A DNA stretch of 64,000 nt, taken from assembly GCF_030209835.1 (NCBI RefSeq), contig NZ_JARVRF010000049.1, positions 1 through 64,000 of the forward strand. The letters are read 5' to 3'. Made by a program: the position numbers and the translations under genes. This stretch comes from Arthrobacter sp. efr-133-R2A-120 (lineage in GTDB: Bacteria > Actinomycetota > Actinomycetes > Actinomycetales > Micrococcaceae). The notes under the pieces are model-generated. The model did no database searches. It had not been told where the DNA came from and worked only from the letters and a program-made list of their open reading frames with translations. This document shows, one piece after another, positions 16,796 through 25,267 of the stretch (the first letter of the stretch is position 1; each line of letters starts with the position of its first letter).

Positions 16796-17938
16796 CTAGA
16801 GGGTTCCGGTAGCGATCTTCAGCATGCGGCGCAGCGGCTCGGCTGCGCCCCAGAGGAGCTGGTCGCCCACGGTGAAGGCGCTGATGTACTCAGGGCCCAT
16901 CTCAAGCTTGCGGATACGGCCCACGGGGATCTCCAAGGTGCCGGAGGCAGCCACCGGGGTGAGATCCGCCATGGACGCTTCCTTGGTGTTGGGCACAACC
17001 TTGGCCCACTCGTTGTCAGCGTCCAGGAGCTTCTCGATTTCGGCGACGGACAAGTCCTCGCGCAGCTTGAGGGTCAGTGCCTGGGAGTGCGAGCGCATGG
17101 CGCCGATACGGACGCAGAGGCCGTCCATGACCACATGGTCCTTGCCCGGCTTCCCGTTGCCCGTGCCGAGGATCTTGTTGGTTTCCACCCCGGCCTTCCA
17201 CTCTTCCTTGGATTGGCCGTTGCCGAGGTCGGCGTCGATCCACGGGATCAGCGAGCCGGCCAGCGGCACGCCGAACTGGGTGGCGTCGACGCCGGAGCGC
17301 TGGGTTGCCAGGACCTTGCGGTCGATTTCCAGGATCGCTGAAGCGGGATCGTCCAGTTCGCTGCTGACTTCGTTGTTGAGGGTGCCGAACTGGTTGAGCA
17401 GTTCGCGCATGTGGCGGGCACCGCCACCCGACGCCGCCTGGTAGGTCATGGAGGTACCCCACTCGACCAGGTTGTTCTTGAAGAGGCCGCCGAGTCCCAT
17501 GAGCATGCAGGAGACGGTGCAGTTGCCGCCGATGTAGTCCTTCACGCCGCCGGACAGGCCTGCGTCGATGACGTCGCGGTTGATGGGGTCCAGCACGATG
17601 ATGGAGTCGTCGTTCATGCGCAGCGTGGACGCGGCGTCGATCCAGAGCCCGTCCCAGCCACGGCTGCGAAGCTCGCCGTGGACCTGCTTCGTGTAGTCGC
17701 CGCCCTGGGCCGTGACAATAATCGGCAGCTTGGCAAGAGTCTCAATATCGAACGCGTTCTCGAGCTTGCCTGCGCCGTCGGCAAATGACGGCGCGGCACC
17801 TCCCGCGTTCGAGGTGGAGAAAAATACCGGGTTGATGTTGGCGAAGTCGCCCTCTTCCTGCATGCGCTGCATCAGGACGGAGCCGACCATGCCACGCCAA
17901 CCGACCAGTCCAACGGACGGATTAGCTGCTGTAGTCAT
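16796..17938 (-). CDS. asd: aspartate-semialdehyde dehydrogenase, gammaproteobacterial type
   Basis: Converts aspartyl-4-phosphate to aspartate-4-semialdehyde with NADPH, feeding lysine/diaminopimelate, threonine, methionine and isoleucine synthesis. The 380 residues show GLVGWRGMVGSVLMQRM (nucleotide binding), catalytic Cys140 in GGNCTVSCML, and TYQAASGGGARHMREL. The motifs and length match the E. coli/Vibrio enzyme class rather than the shorter mycobacterial class. On its strand TAGACT lies 6 nt before the ATG at 17938, so the mRNA is probably leaderless. No aspartokinase gene is adjacent in the window. Confidence 0.94.
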   Translation of the reverse strand: MTTAANPSVGLVGWRGMVGSVLMQRMQEEGDFANINPVFFSTSNAGGAAPSFADGAGKLENAFDIETLAKLPIIVTAQGGDYTKQVHGELRSRGWDGLWIDAASTLRMNDDSIIVLDPINRDVIDAGLSGGVKDYIGGNCTVSCMLMGLGGLFKNNLVEWGTSMTYQAASGGGARHMRELLNQFGTLNNEVSSELDDPASAILEIDRKVLATQRSGVDATQFGVPLAGSLIPWIDADLGNGQSKEEWKAGVETNKILGTGNGKPGKDHVVMDGLCVRIGAMRSHSQALTLKLREDLSVAEIEKLLDADNEWAKVVPNTKEASMADLTPVAASGTLEIPVGRIRKLEMGPEYISAFTVGDQLLWGAAEPLRRMLKIATGTL

Positions 17939-17944
17939 TGAACC

Positions 17945-17950
17945 AGTCTA
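17945..17950 (-). promoter_or_regulatory. -10 box of a leaderless transcript (TAGACT)
   Basis: TAGACT on the minus strand ends 6 nt before the asd ATG at 17938. Confidence 0.6.
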
Positions 17951-18015
17951 GACTTTCGCGGCTCCCGGCCGCTGTCGGTTACGTCACGAGGAAATCCACG
18001 ACGGCGGTTCCCGGA

Positions 18016-18081
18016 CCCAACTGACTGGCAGTTGTTGTCGTTTTGAGGCTCCAAAACGACAACAACTGCGAGTCAGTTGGG
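18016..18081. repeat. palindromic repeat family 1, copy E (best preserved)
   Basis: The 30-nt arms at 18016-18045 and 18052-18081 pair with a single mismatch across a 6-nt loop. It lies downstream of the 73-residue membrane protein gene and upstream of asd, both on the minus strand, and could end the folate/nucleotide operon. Confidence 0.92.
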
Positions 18082-18092
18082 CAAGTTGCCGC

Positions 18093-18314
18093 TTACTTGC
18101 CGGCGTCGGGCTCTTCCAGCAGGGCTGCCTTGCGGGCGCGCAGGGCGTAGAAGGCGCCGAAAGCGAAGACCTGGGTCACCACTACGAGGACGATGATCCC
18201 GAGGATCTTGTTGCCGCCCAGGATCATGGTGAGCCCAACGATCGCGGACAGGAGCGCGAAGAGCGGCAACAACATGTAGCCGAGCACGAACAGGGTCTCA
18301 GGTTTCTTCAGCAT
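18093..18314 (-). CDS. small membrane protein at the end of the folA operon
   Basis: 73 residues beginning MLKKPETLFVLGYMLLPL, with two hydrophobic segments (about 8-30 and 34-56) and a charged C-terminal tail. The ATG at 18314 is 2 nt after the folA stop, which argues for cotranscription and rules out the longer frame. It resembles small uncharacterised proteins of Micrococcales; no function can be assigned. A family-1 hairpin follows. Confidence 0.7.
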   Translation of the reverse strand: MLKKPETLFVLGYMLLPLFALLSAIVGLTMILGGNKILGIIVLVVVTQVFAFGAFYALRARKAALLEEPDAGK

Positions 18315-18316
18315 TC

Positions 18317-18904
18317 TCAGTCTTCCGTCCGGCGCCACGTGGCGATCCGGTAGTTGGTGCCGTTCTTGGAGGTCAGCCAGCCTTCAGCGGGCTTCGTCGC
18401 CTCAAGTTTCCAGGCTTCGCCGAACTCCGGCGCGAAAGTGTCGCCGTCGGTGTCGGAATCGATGACCGTGACGACGGCGACATTCGCGATATCGATGGAC
18501 TGCCGGTAAATTTCGCCCCCGCCAATGATCCAGACGTTCTGGCCGCCCGGTGCGAACTGCGACTCAAGGAGCGCGGCATCAAGCGAGGAGACGACGACGG
18601 CGCCACGTGCTTCGGGCGAGTCCGCCCAGCCGTGTTGCCGGGTCACCACGATATTGGTGCGACCGGGAAGGGGGCGGTACTTTGCGGGAAAAGACTCCCA
18701 GGTTTTCCGGCCCATGATGACCGGATGTCCTGTTGTCAGTTGGCTGAAGTGCTTCAAATCTTCGGGGACGTGCCAGGGCATGGTCCCGCCCTTGCCGATC
18801 ACTCCGCTGCCGGTCTGTGCCCACACCAAGCCGATTCCGGTGGGCGTTTCCGCGCCCTCCCCGGAGGAAGGCGACTCCGCGGCAGGGGTTTCTTGAGTGC
18901 TCAT
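18317..18904 (-). CDS. folA: dihydrofolate reductase
   Basis: Reduces dihydrofolate to tetrahydrofolate with NADPH, regenerating the cofactor that thymidylate synthase oxidises. The family core starts near residue 23 (GIGLVWAQTGSGVIGKGGTMPWHVPEDLKHF), with the WxxPEDL substrate site, GRKTWESFP for NADPH, and IIGGGEIYRQ near residue 130. A 22-residue polar N-terminal extension is unusual but in frame. The ATG overlaps the thyA stop by 4 nt (ATGA), so translation is coupled. Confidence 0.95.
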   Translation of the reverse strand: MSTQETPAAESPSSGEGAETPTGIGLVWAQTGSGVIGKGGTMPWHVPEDLKHFSQLTTGHPVIMGRKTWESFPAKYRPLPGRTNIVVTRQHGWADSPEARGAVVVSSLDAALLESQFAPGGQNVWIIGGGEIYRQSIDIANVAVVTVIDSDTDGDTFAPEFGEAWKLEATKPAEGWLTSKNGTNYRIATWRRTED

Positions 18905-19704
18905 ACCGCCACGGGCGCCTTGATCGAGGGGTGGTGGCGGTAGCCGACTACTTCGAAGTCCTCGAAGGTGTAGTCGAAGATCGAGTCCGGCTTGCGGGCG
19001 AATCGCAGCTGCGGGTACTCGTAAGGCTCCCGGGAGAGCTGCTCGGTGACCTGCTCCACGTGGTTGTCGTAAACGTGGACGTCCCCGCCGGTCCAGACGA
19101 AATCTCCAGGCTCAAGGCCCAGCTGCTGGGCCACCATGCAGGTCAGCAAAGCATAGGAAGCGATGTTGAAAGGAACGCCCAGGAACATGTCGGCCGAACG
19201 CTGGTACAACTGGCAGGACAACTTGCCGTCGGCAACGTAGAACTGGAAGAACGCGTGGCACGGCGGCAAAGCCATGTCCTTGATCTCGGACACGTTCCAT
19301 GCCGAGACGATGTGCCGGCGGGAATCCGGGTTGTCCGCCAAGCCCTTCATGAGCTCGGCGATCTGGTCAATGTGCCCGCCATCGGGGGTCGGCCAGCTGC
19401 GCCACTGCACGCCGTAAACCGGGCCGAGTTCGCCGTCGGCGTCTGCCCATTCGTCCCAGATGGTTACACCCTGCTCTTGGAGCCATTTCACGTTCGACTC
19501 ACCGCGGAGGAACCACAAAAGCTCCAGGGCGAGCGACTTGAAGTGCACCCGCTTGGTGGTGATGAGCGGGAAACCCTGGCTCAGATCGAAGCGCAGCTGG
19601 CGGCCGAAAACGCTCCGCGTTCCGGTGCCCGTGCGGTCCGACTTGTGCGTGCCGTTGGCCATGACGTCGCGCAGGAGGTCTTCATATGGGGTTGGGATGC
19701 TCAC
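18901..19704 (-). CDS. thyA: thymidylate synthase
   Basis: Methylates dUMP to dTMP using methylene-tetrahydrofolate, producing the dihydrofolate that FolA recycles. The 267 residues are close to the E. coli enzyme length. The catalytic cysteine is in LPPCHAFFQFYV, the dUMP-binding segment is QRSADMFLGVPFNIASYA, and DVHVYDNHVEQV lies in the folate site. It is followed by folA with a 4-nt overlap and preceded by mutT1 after 18 nt, forming a dTMP supply unit. Confidence 0.97.
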   Translation of the reverse strand: MSIPTPYEDLLRDVMANGTHKSDRTGTGTRSVFGRQLRFDLSQGFPLITTKRVHFKSLALELLWFLRGESNVKWLQEQGVTIWDEWADADGELGPVYGVQWRSWPTPDGGHIDQIAELMKGLADNPDSRRHIVSAWNVSEIKDMALPPCHAFFQFYVADGKLSCQLYQRSADMFLGVPFNIASYALLTCMVAQQLGLEPGDFVWTGGDVHVYDNHVEQVTEQLSREPYEYPQLRFARKPDSIFDYTFEDFEVVGYRHHPSIKAPVAV

Positions 19705-19722
19705 GCACCCAGCTTACTGGAG

Positions 19723-20691
19723 TCAGTCGTCGAAGGGCTTGATCTGTTCCACGGCCACTACGCGCTGGCCGTTTCCACGGGCTACGTGGCACACGATCAT
19801 CTCGCCAGGGGCCAGGTACGGATCTTGGGCAGGCAGCATCTCGTGAAGCTCCGGGCCCATACGTTCTCCGAGTTTCTTCAAGATGGTGGGAAGTGCCGGC
19901 CTGTGGGTGCACAGCGCGACCGCGCGCTGCTTGTCGAACAAGCCCTCGACGACGGCGGACGTCCGCTTCGGGCTTCGCTGGTGGTTGTGCTCAGTCAGGG
20001 CCTCCACGAGTTTCACCTTGGCTCCGGCTGACTTGGCGTAGGGCGCGATGGTGGATACGCACCTTGCCCAGGGACTGCTCACGATCCGGAGGGGCTTCCA
20101 CACGCCCAGAAGCCGTTCCACGGCCAGCGCCTGCCGCAGGCCCGTCACGGCCAGCGGCCGGCTGCCTTCGGCCTTGGTCCAGGAGGACCGTGGCTTTGCC
20201 TTGGCATGGCGCACCAGAATCAGCGGCCACGTCTCCAGTTCACCGTTCAGGTGCGCCTTCGCCAGTGCCTGGAGGGGGCTCACATCCGTGGGGTTGCTCA
20301 GGAAACGTGCCGCTTTGTCCGGCGCGGCCCACATGTAGGCGTCCACTTCCTTGCCGTCCGGCTTGATGATGGAGCCGTTGACCTGCGCAGCCCAGTAGTG
20401 CACCACCTTGAGTCCCGCGGCCACATGGTAGTGCGTCGGAGGAAGGGGGATCCCGAGGGCGGCCGTGAGGCCGATTTCTTCGCTGATCTCGCGGACGGCG
20501 CATTCCGGGATGGTTTCCCCGGCGTCGAGCTTGCCCTTGGGCCAGGACCAATCGTCATACTTGGGCCGATGGATCAGCAGGACCTCAAGGGCGCCCTTGG
20601 TGACGCGCCAAGGAATAGCGCCGGCCGCCGTGACGGCGATCGGCTCTCCGGGATGGTCCGTCTGGTCTGCAACAGGTGTATCGCTCTTCAA
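19723..20691 (-). CDS. mutT1: Nudix hydrolase with C-terminal histidine phosphatase domain (MutT1)
   Basis: Two-domain nucleotide-sanitising enzyme, 322 residues. The N-terminal Nudix box is GKLDAGETIPECAVREISEEIGL, with the REISEEIG metal site. The C-terminal domain begins with the RHG-type motif LVRHAKAKPRSSW and continues with a phosphoglycerate-mutase-like core. In mycobacteria this architecture hydrolyses 8-oxo-dGTP and diadenosine polyphosphates. It starts 11 nt after ppk1; from memory the same ppk1-mutT1 pairing exists in M. tuberculosis. The functional link to polyphosphate is inferred. Confidence 0.9.
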   Translation of the reverse strand: MKSDTPVADQTDHPGEPIAVTAAGAIPWRVTKGALEVLLIHRPKYDDWSWPKGKLDAGETIPECAVREISEEIGLTAALGIPLPPTHYHVAAGLKVVHYWAAQVNGSIIKPDGKEVDAYMWAAPDKAARFLSNPTDVSPLQALAKAHLNGELETWPLILVRHAKAKPRSSWTKAEGSRPLAVTGLRQALAVERLLGVWKPLRIVSSPWARCVSTIAPYAKSAGAKVKLVEALTEHNHQRSPKRTSAVVEGLFDKQRAVALCTHRPALPTILKKLGERMGPELHEMLPAQDPYLAPGEMIVCHVARGNGQRVVAVEQIKPFDD

Positions 20692-20702
20692 CTTTTTGCT
20701 GC

Positions 20703-22952
20703 CTACCGCCGGGCAACTGCACGTTGGCGGGACCGGGAGGCGAGCAGCCAGGACTGGATGTCCAGAAGCGGCGAGCCGTCCTCGGCCTGGTGGAACCTGG
20801 TCCAGTGGCCTTCGTTGTCGAGGTGCCAGCTGGCAGTGCCGGGGTCCATGTAGCGCCTCAGCAGGTCCATGACCTCGGCGGTGTCTTCGCGGCTGGAGAG
20901 CTGCACCAAGGCCTCGACCCGGCGGTCGAGGTTGCGATGCATCATGTCCGCGGAGCCGATGTAGACCACGGGATCGTTGGCATTGGCGAAGGCAAACACA
21001 CGCGAGTGCTCCAGGAAGCGGCCGAGGACGGAGCGGACCGTGATGTTCTCGCTCAGTCCAGGAACTCCCGGACGCAGCGAGCAGATGCCACGGACGATGA
21101 CGTCAACCTTTACCCCGGCCTGCGACGCCCGGTAGAGGGCGTCGATGGTGGCCTCGTCAACCATGGAGTTGACCTTGATCTGGACCTTGGCGGCGATTCC
21201 CGCGCGGGCGTTGCGGATCTCGGTCTCGATCCTGTCGATCAGGCCGGACCGCACCGAACGCGGCGCCACGAGGAGCCGCTTGAAGGTCGACTTGGGGGCA
21301 TATCCGGAGAGCTGGTTGAAGAGCTTGGACAGGTCCTCGCCCACCTGCTCATTGGAGGTCAACAAGCCAAGGTCTTCGTAGTAGCGGGCCGTCCGCGGGT
21401 GGTAGTTGCCCGTGCCGATATGACAGTACCTGCGGAGGCCATCCACTTCCTGGCGGACCACCAGGGACAATTTGCAGTGCGTCTTGAGTCCCACGATGCC
21501 GTACACCACGTGCACGCCGGCCTGCTCCAGTTTGCGGGCCCACGAGATGTTGGCCTGCTCGTCAAAGCGTGCCTTGATCTCCACGAGGGCCAGGACCTGC
21601 TTGCCGGCCTCGGCGGCGTCGATCAGCGCGTCCACGATGGGGGAATCGCCGGAGGTGCGGTACAGGGTCTGCTTGATGGCCTGGACCTTGGGGTCGGCGG
21701 CCGCCTGCTCCAGGAAAGCCTGGACCGACGTCGAGAACGAGTCGTACGGGTGGTGCAGCAGGATGTCGCGGCGGCGCATCGCCGCGAAGACGTTGGCGGC
21801 TTTGGACGTCTCGGATTCGTTCAAGTACCGCGAGGTGTGGGGAACGTGCTTCGGGTAATGGAGGTCCGCGCGGTCAATTCCGCCGATGACGGACAAGCCC
21901 CGGAGGTCCAGGGGCGCCGGAACGGAGTAGACCTCGGATTCCTCGACGCCGAGTTCCCGCACCAGGAGCGCACGGATGTTCGGGTTGATGTCCGTGGTGA
22001 CCTCAAGCCGGACGGGCGGGCCGAAGCGGCGGCGCAGCAGTTCTTTTTCAAGCGCCTGCAGGAGGTTCTCGGCGTCGTCCTCTTCGACTTCCACGTCCTC
22101 GTTGCGGGTGACGCGGAAGGTGTGGTGCTCCATGACTTCCATTCCGGGGAACAGCTTGTCCAGATGCACCGCGATGACCTCTTCGAGCGCGATGAATCGC
22201 GCCACGCGGCCCGGGACCGCACCGGCACGCGGGCCGTCGATCGAGACGAGCCGCGGCAGCTGGTCCGGAACCTTGACGCGGGCGAACAGTTCCTTGTCGC
22301 TCACGGGGTTGCGGACGATGACGGCCAGGTTGAGGGAAAGCCCGGAGATGTAGGGGAAGGGGTGGGCGGGATCGACGGCGAGGGGAGTGAGGATCGGGAA
22401 GACCTTCTCGCCGAACATGATGCTCAAGCGGTGCTGGGCCTCGTCGTCGAGTTCGTCCCAGCGCATGAGGTGGATGTGCTCATAGGCCAGAGCAGGGCGG
22501 ATCTGCTCGGCGAACACACGCGCGTGGCGTTCCTGCAGCTTGCGGGCTGCATCGCCGATCTGCTCCAGGACTTCGATGGGGCTCAGTCCGGCGGGGGAGG
22601 GCACCGCGAGGCCGGTGGCGATGCGGCGCTTCAAACCGGCGACCCGCACCATGAAGAATTCATCCAGGTTCGAGGCGAAGATGGAGAGGAAATTGACCCG
22701 CTCCAGCAGGAAGAGGTCTGGATCCTCCGCGAGCTCAAGAACGCGGGAGTTGAAGGCGAGCCAGCTCAGCTCGCGGTCCAGGAACCGGTCCGGAGTGATG
22801 TCGCCTTCCGGCTCAAGGGAGGGCGCAAATTCAGGAATGTCGATGCGGTCCTGTGTTGCCCGCGCAGCCGGGACTTCGGAAGAGCCGAAGCGGGGAGGCA
22901 AGGTTGCGCCCTTGACCTCGGTTTTGGTGGTTCCGACCGGGTCCGGGTTCAT
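20703..22952 (-). CDS. ppk1: polyphosphate kinase
   Basis: Reversibly transfers the ATP gamma-phosphate to polyphosphate; membrane-associated in many bacteria. The 749 residues include the N-terminal domain (RFLDRELSWLAFNSRVLELA), a KTHCKLSLVVRQE segment holding one PLD-like histidine, and HIGTGNYHPRTARYYEDLGL with the second, where the autophosphorylated histidine lies. The ATG at 22952 follows AAGGAG. A polar N-terminal extension of about 40 residues precedes the domain. First gene of an operon with mutT1, thyA and folA. Confidence 0.96.
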   Translation of the reverse strand: MNPDPVGTTKTEVKGATLPPRFGSSEVPAARATQDRIDIPEFAPSLEPEGDITPDRFLDRELSWLAFNSRVLELAEDPDLFLLERVNFLSIFASNLDEFFMVRVAGLKRRIATGLAVPSPAGLSPIEVLEQIGDAARKLQERHARVFAEQIRPALAYEHIHLMRWDELDDEAQHRLSIMFGEKVFPILTPLAVDPAHPFPYISGLSLNLAVIVRNPVSDKELFARVKVPDQLPRLVSIDGPRAGAVPGRVARFIALEEVIAVHLDKLFPGMEVMEHHTFRVTRNEDVEVEEDDAENLLQALEKELLRRRFGPPVRLEVTTDINPNIRALLVRELGVEESEVYSVPAPLDLRGLSVIGGIDRADLHYPKHVPHTSRYLNESETSKAANVFAAMRRRDILLHHPYDSFSTSVQAFLEQAAADPKVQAIKQTLYRTSGDSPIVDALIDAAEAGKQVLALVEIKARFDEQANISWARKLEQAGVHVVYGIVGLKTHCKLSLVVRQEVDGLRRYCHIGTGNYHPRTARYYEDLGLLTSNEQVGEDLSKLFNQLSGYAPKSTFKRLLVAPRSVRSGLIDRIETEIRNARAGIAAKVQIKVNSMVDEATIDALYRASQAGVKVDVIVRGICSLRPGVPGLSENITVRSVLGRFLEHSRVFAFANANDPVVYIGSADMMHRNLDRRVEALVQLSSREDTAEVMDLLRRYMDPGTASWHLDNEGHWTRFHQAEDGSPLLDIQSWLLASRSRQRAVARR

Positions 22953-23056
22953 CGGGCTCTCCTTCGTTCAAGCGCGGGGTTTGATTCAACCCTACAAGGA
23001 TTCCACGTGCCGGAATCCTAGATGTCCTAGCCTTTCAGATGCGCCTTGGTTCCGGG

Positions 23057-24028
23057 TTACTTCCGGGTTAACGGCGCATACATGACATCGACGTCCCAGC
23101 GTACGAAGCCCAGCTTCTGGTAAAGGGCGACGGCGGCGGTGTTGTCGGCGTCCACGTACAACATCACGGAGTGCAGCTCGTGGCTCTGGAGATACCTGAT
23201 TCCGGCGACAGTGAGCGCCTTGCCAAGCCCCAGCCCCTGGGCTGCGGGGGTGACGCCGACGACGTAGACCTCTCCGATGGCCGGATGGGGTCCTTGCCGG
23301 GGGTGCACCTTGGTCCAATGGAAACCGAGCAGTTCCCCGGCCGGGTTCACCGCGAGCAGGAAACCTGTGGGATCGAACCAATCCTCTGCCATCCGGGCTT
23401 CCAGGTCGGCCCTGGTCAGGGACCCTTGCTCGGGATGATGGGCAAACGCTGCCCTGTTGGCAGCCAGCCAGGCGGACTCATCCTGGCCCGGTACGAAGGC
23501 GCGCAGCGAGACTCCCTCCGGCAGGCCGGCGTCGGGCAGTTCCGCTGTGGAAGACATCAGCCGCATCTTCCACAGCTCACGCACCGGGCCGTAGCCGTAG
23601 CGGGCCGCAAGCTCCGCGGCGGCCTCGTGATTCCCATGGGACCAAGCGTTGAGCCCCTCGAGCCCACGGCTGTCCCGAAGCGAGTCCAACAGCCTGCCTG
23701 CGACTCCCTGGTTACGGTAGCTGGGGTGCACGGCCATTTCCAGGACCCCAGTCCCGTCGTCCGCTTCAACCACGACGGCGATTCCCGCCAGATCCTGCCC
23801 GCTTACGGGATCGGATTGCTCGTCCGGGGCATACAGGGCCAGTGCGAGCACCGAGTGGTCGCCGGCATCGGCTCCGCGCAGCATGACCAGGGTTTGTTCG
23901 GACAGCGGGGGATTGCCGTCCGACTCCTCGGCAGCTGCGGCGAGCGTTTTGATGTCTCTCAACAACTCGTTATCCGAGGCGCCTTTGACGACGAGGACGG
24001 GCCAGTTCTCCGGGTGCGCAAGGCTCAT
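23057..24028 (-). CDS. mshD: mycothiol synthase
   Basis: Acetylates Cys-GlcN-Ins with acetyl-CoA, the last step in making mycothiol, the actinobacterial thiol buffer. The 323 residues contain two GNAT domains; the acetyl-CoA loops are HPSYRNQGVAGRLL (about residue 145) and VTPAAQGLGLGKALT (about 265), and the C-terminal VMLYVDADNTAAVALYQKLGF is highly typical of MshD. On its strand TAGCCT lies 6 nt before the ATG at 24028. glnR lies upstream on the same strand beyond a hairpin terminator, the same order as in mycobacteria. Confidence 0.94.
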   Translation of the reverse strand: MSLAHPENWPVLVVKGASDNELLRDIKTLAAAAEESDGNPPLSEQTLVMLRGADAGDHSVLALALYAPDEQSDPVSGQDLAGIAVVVEADDGTGVLEMAVHPSYRNQGVAGRLLDSLRDSRGLEGLNAWSHGNHEAAAELAARYGYGPVRELWKMRLMSSTAELPDAGLPEGVSLRAFVPGQDESAWLAANRAAFAHHPEQGSLTRADLEARMAEDWFDPTGFLLAVNPAGELLGFHWTKVHPRQGPHPAIGEVYVVGVTPAAQGLGLGKALTVAGIRYLQSHELHSVMLYVDADNTAAVALYQKLGFVRWDVDVMYAPLTRK

Positions 24029-24034
24029 GCTGCA

Positions 24035-24040
24035 AGGCTA
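24035..24040 (-). promoter_or_regulatory. -10 box of a leaderless transcript (TAGCCT)
   Basis: On the minus strand TAGCCT ends 6 nt before the mshD ATG. A TATAGC hexamer overlaps it two bases further upstream. Confidence 0.5.
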
Positions 24041-24195
24041 TACGTCCCGGGCCGGTTTGGCGGGATGGATTTTGCAGGCACTCCCTTGGCCGTGTATGGT
24101 CTATATCTCGTCCGGCTTTGCGAAGCGGGATACGAGGGGGATCCACCAGTGGGGTGGCCTCGATACGTTCGACCCGTATGTCCTCCACTCAAGCA

Positions 24196-24232
24196 AGGGA
24201 AGGCCCGGACTCAGTGAGTCCGGGCCTTCCCT
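24196..24232 (-). terminator. terminator hairpin after glnR
   Basis: A near-perfect palindrome of two 18-nt arms around one base, with apex ACTCA-G-TGAGT and base AGGGAAGG/CCTTCCCT. It separates glnR from mshD. A sister hairpin with the same apex and base follows rpoC at 55871-55909. Confidence 0.8.
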
Positions 24233-24256
24233 GCGTATCCGAAGCGGGTCAGAAGC

Positions 24257-24955
24257 CTAGGCCTCCGTGAGCTCATCTTCCGGCAAGCGGACCAACGTCA
24301 GCCGGTAGCCGACGTTGCGGACTGTGCTGATGAGGTTCTCGTGGTCCACGCCCAGCTTGGCACGCAGGCGCCGGACGTGGACGTCCACGGTGCGGGTGCC
24401 GCCGTAGTAGTCGTAGCCCCATACTTCGGTGAGAAGCTGTTGACGCGTGAACACCCTGCCCGGGTGCTGGGCCAGGTACTTCAGGAGTTCGAACTCCTTG
24501 AAGGTCAGGTTGAGCGGCTGCCCGTTCACGCGGGCCGTATAGCTTGCTTCGTCGATCACGACGCCGGCCGCCCGGATTTCGGTGTTGGTTTCCTCTTCGC
24601 CGGGAATCGCGCGGGCCACGGCCAGGCGGATCCGGGCTTCGACTTCGGCCGGTCCCGCCGAGTCGAGGACGATGTCATCCACGGACCACGCGGAAGACAC
24701 GGCAGCCATCCCGCCCTCCGTAAGGATCAGGATGAGGGGGGCGCTCAAGCCCGTGGCTTTGAGCAGTTGGGTCAGGGAGCGGGCTCCCACCAGGTCCTTG
24801 CGGGCGTCAAGGAAAACGACGTCGGTGGGGTCGGTCTCGAGCAAGGCCGTTGGCTCTGCAGGAAGGATGTGGACCCGGTGGTTCAATAGCTCCAAGGCGG
24901 GCAGGATGTCTACCGACGAGCCGGTGCTGTTCGTCAGGAGCAGGATGTGCGACAT
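24257..24955 (-). CDS. glnR: nitrogen regulator GlnR (OmpR-type)
   Basis: Orphan response-regulator-like activator/repressor of nitrogen assimilation in actinobacteria. The 232 residues have an N-terminal receiver-like domain (LLLTNSTGSSVDILPALELL, VVFLDARKDLVGARSL) with an Asp in the usual place but without the full acidic pocket, and a C-terminal winged helix (LTFKEFELLKYLAQHPGRVFTRQQLL, GGTRTVDVHVRRLRAKLG). No partner kinase gene is adjacent, as expected for GlnR. The ATG at 24955 is fixed by GGAGG 5 nt upstream. The neighbour mshD gives the same order as in M. tuberculosis. Confidence 0.92.
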   Translation of the reverse strand: MSHILLLTNSTGSSVDILPALELLNHRVHILPAEPTALLETDPTDVVFLDARKDLVGARSLTQLLKATGLSAPLILILTEGGMAAVSSAWSVDDIVLDSAGPAEVEARIRLAVARAIPGEEETNTEIRAAGVVIDEASYTARVNGQPLNLTFKEFELLKYLAQHPGRVFTRQQLLTEVWGYDYYGGTRTVDVHVRRLRAKLGVDHENLISTVRNVGYRLTLVRLPEDELTEA

Positions 24956-25083
24956 AGTTCCTCCAATGGGCGGTCCGCGCATCATCGGGCGTCTGAACCG
25001 GGTTTCCACCGGCCGGTAGCTGCTTATGGGGCGTGGTTCCGTTGTAACGGAAGCGTTGCAACAAGAAGCGCTGTTGACAACCG

Positions 25084-25112
25084 AGTATACCCAAAGGCCC
25101 CTGCAACGTCAG
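25084..25112 (-). promoter_or_regulatory. promoter for glnR
   Basis: On the minus strand CTGACG (25112-25107) and TATACT (25089-25084) are 17 bp apart, close to sigma-70 consensus. The resulting leader of roughly 120 nt contains the perfect palindrome TTCCGTT-GT-AACGGAA (25037-25052), a possible regulatory site. The rest of 25010-25267 shows no ORF. Confidence 0.6.
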
Positions 25113-25267
25113 GGATTCGTGTCACCTTCAACCCCTGTTTGCGACATATTTGTGCCGAATAAGGCAGGATTGGCAGGAGGTTAGCCGCAACTTGGAACGA
25201 AACGGGGCCCCGCTGGAACGCCGTGGGGTCGAGGGCGGGTTAGGGACACAGTGAGGTCAGGGGCGCA

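Noticed and set aside
24120..24180. remnant of a CTCGATACG-type dispersed repeat between glnR and mshD
   Set aside because: Only short imperfect matches (GGATACGAGG and CCTCGATACG) are present; too weak to call without a genome search.
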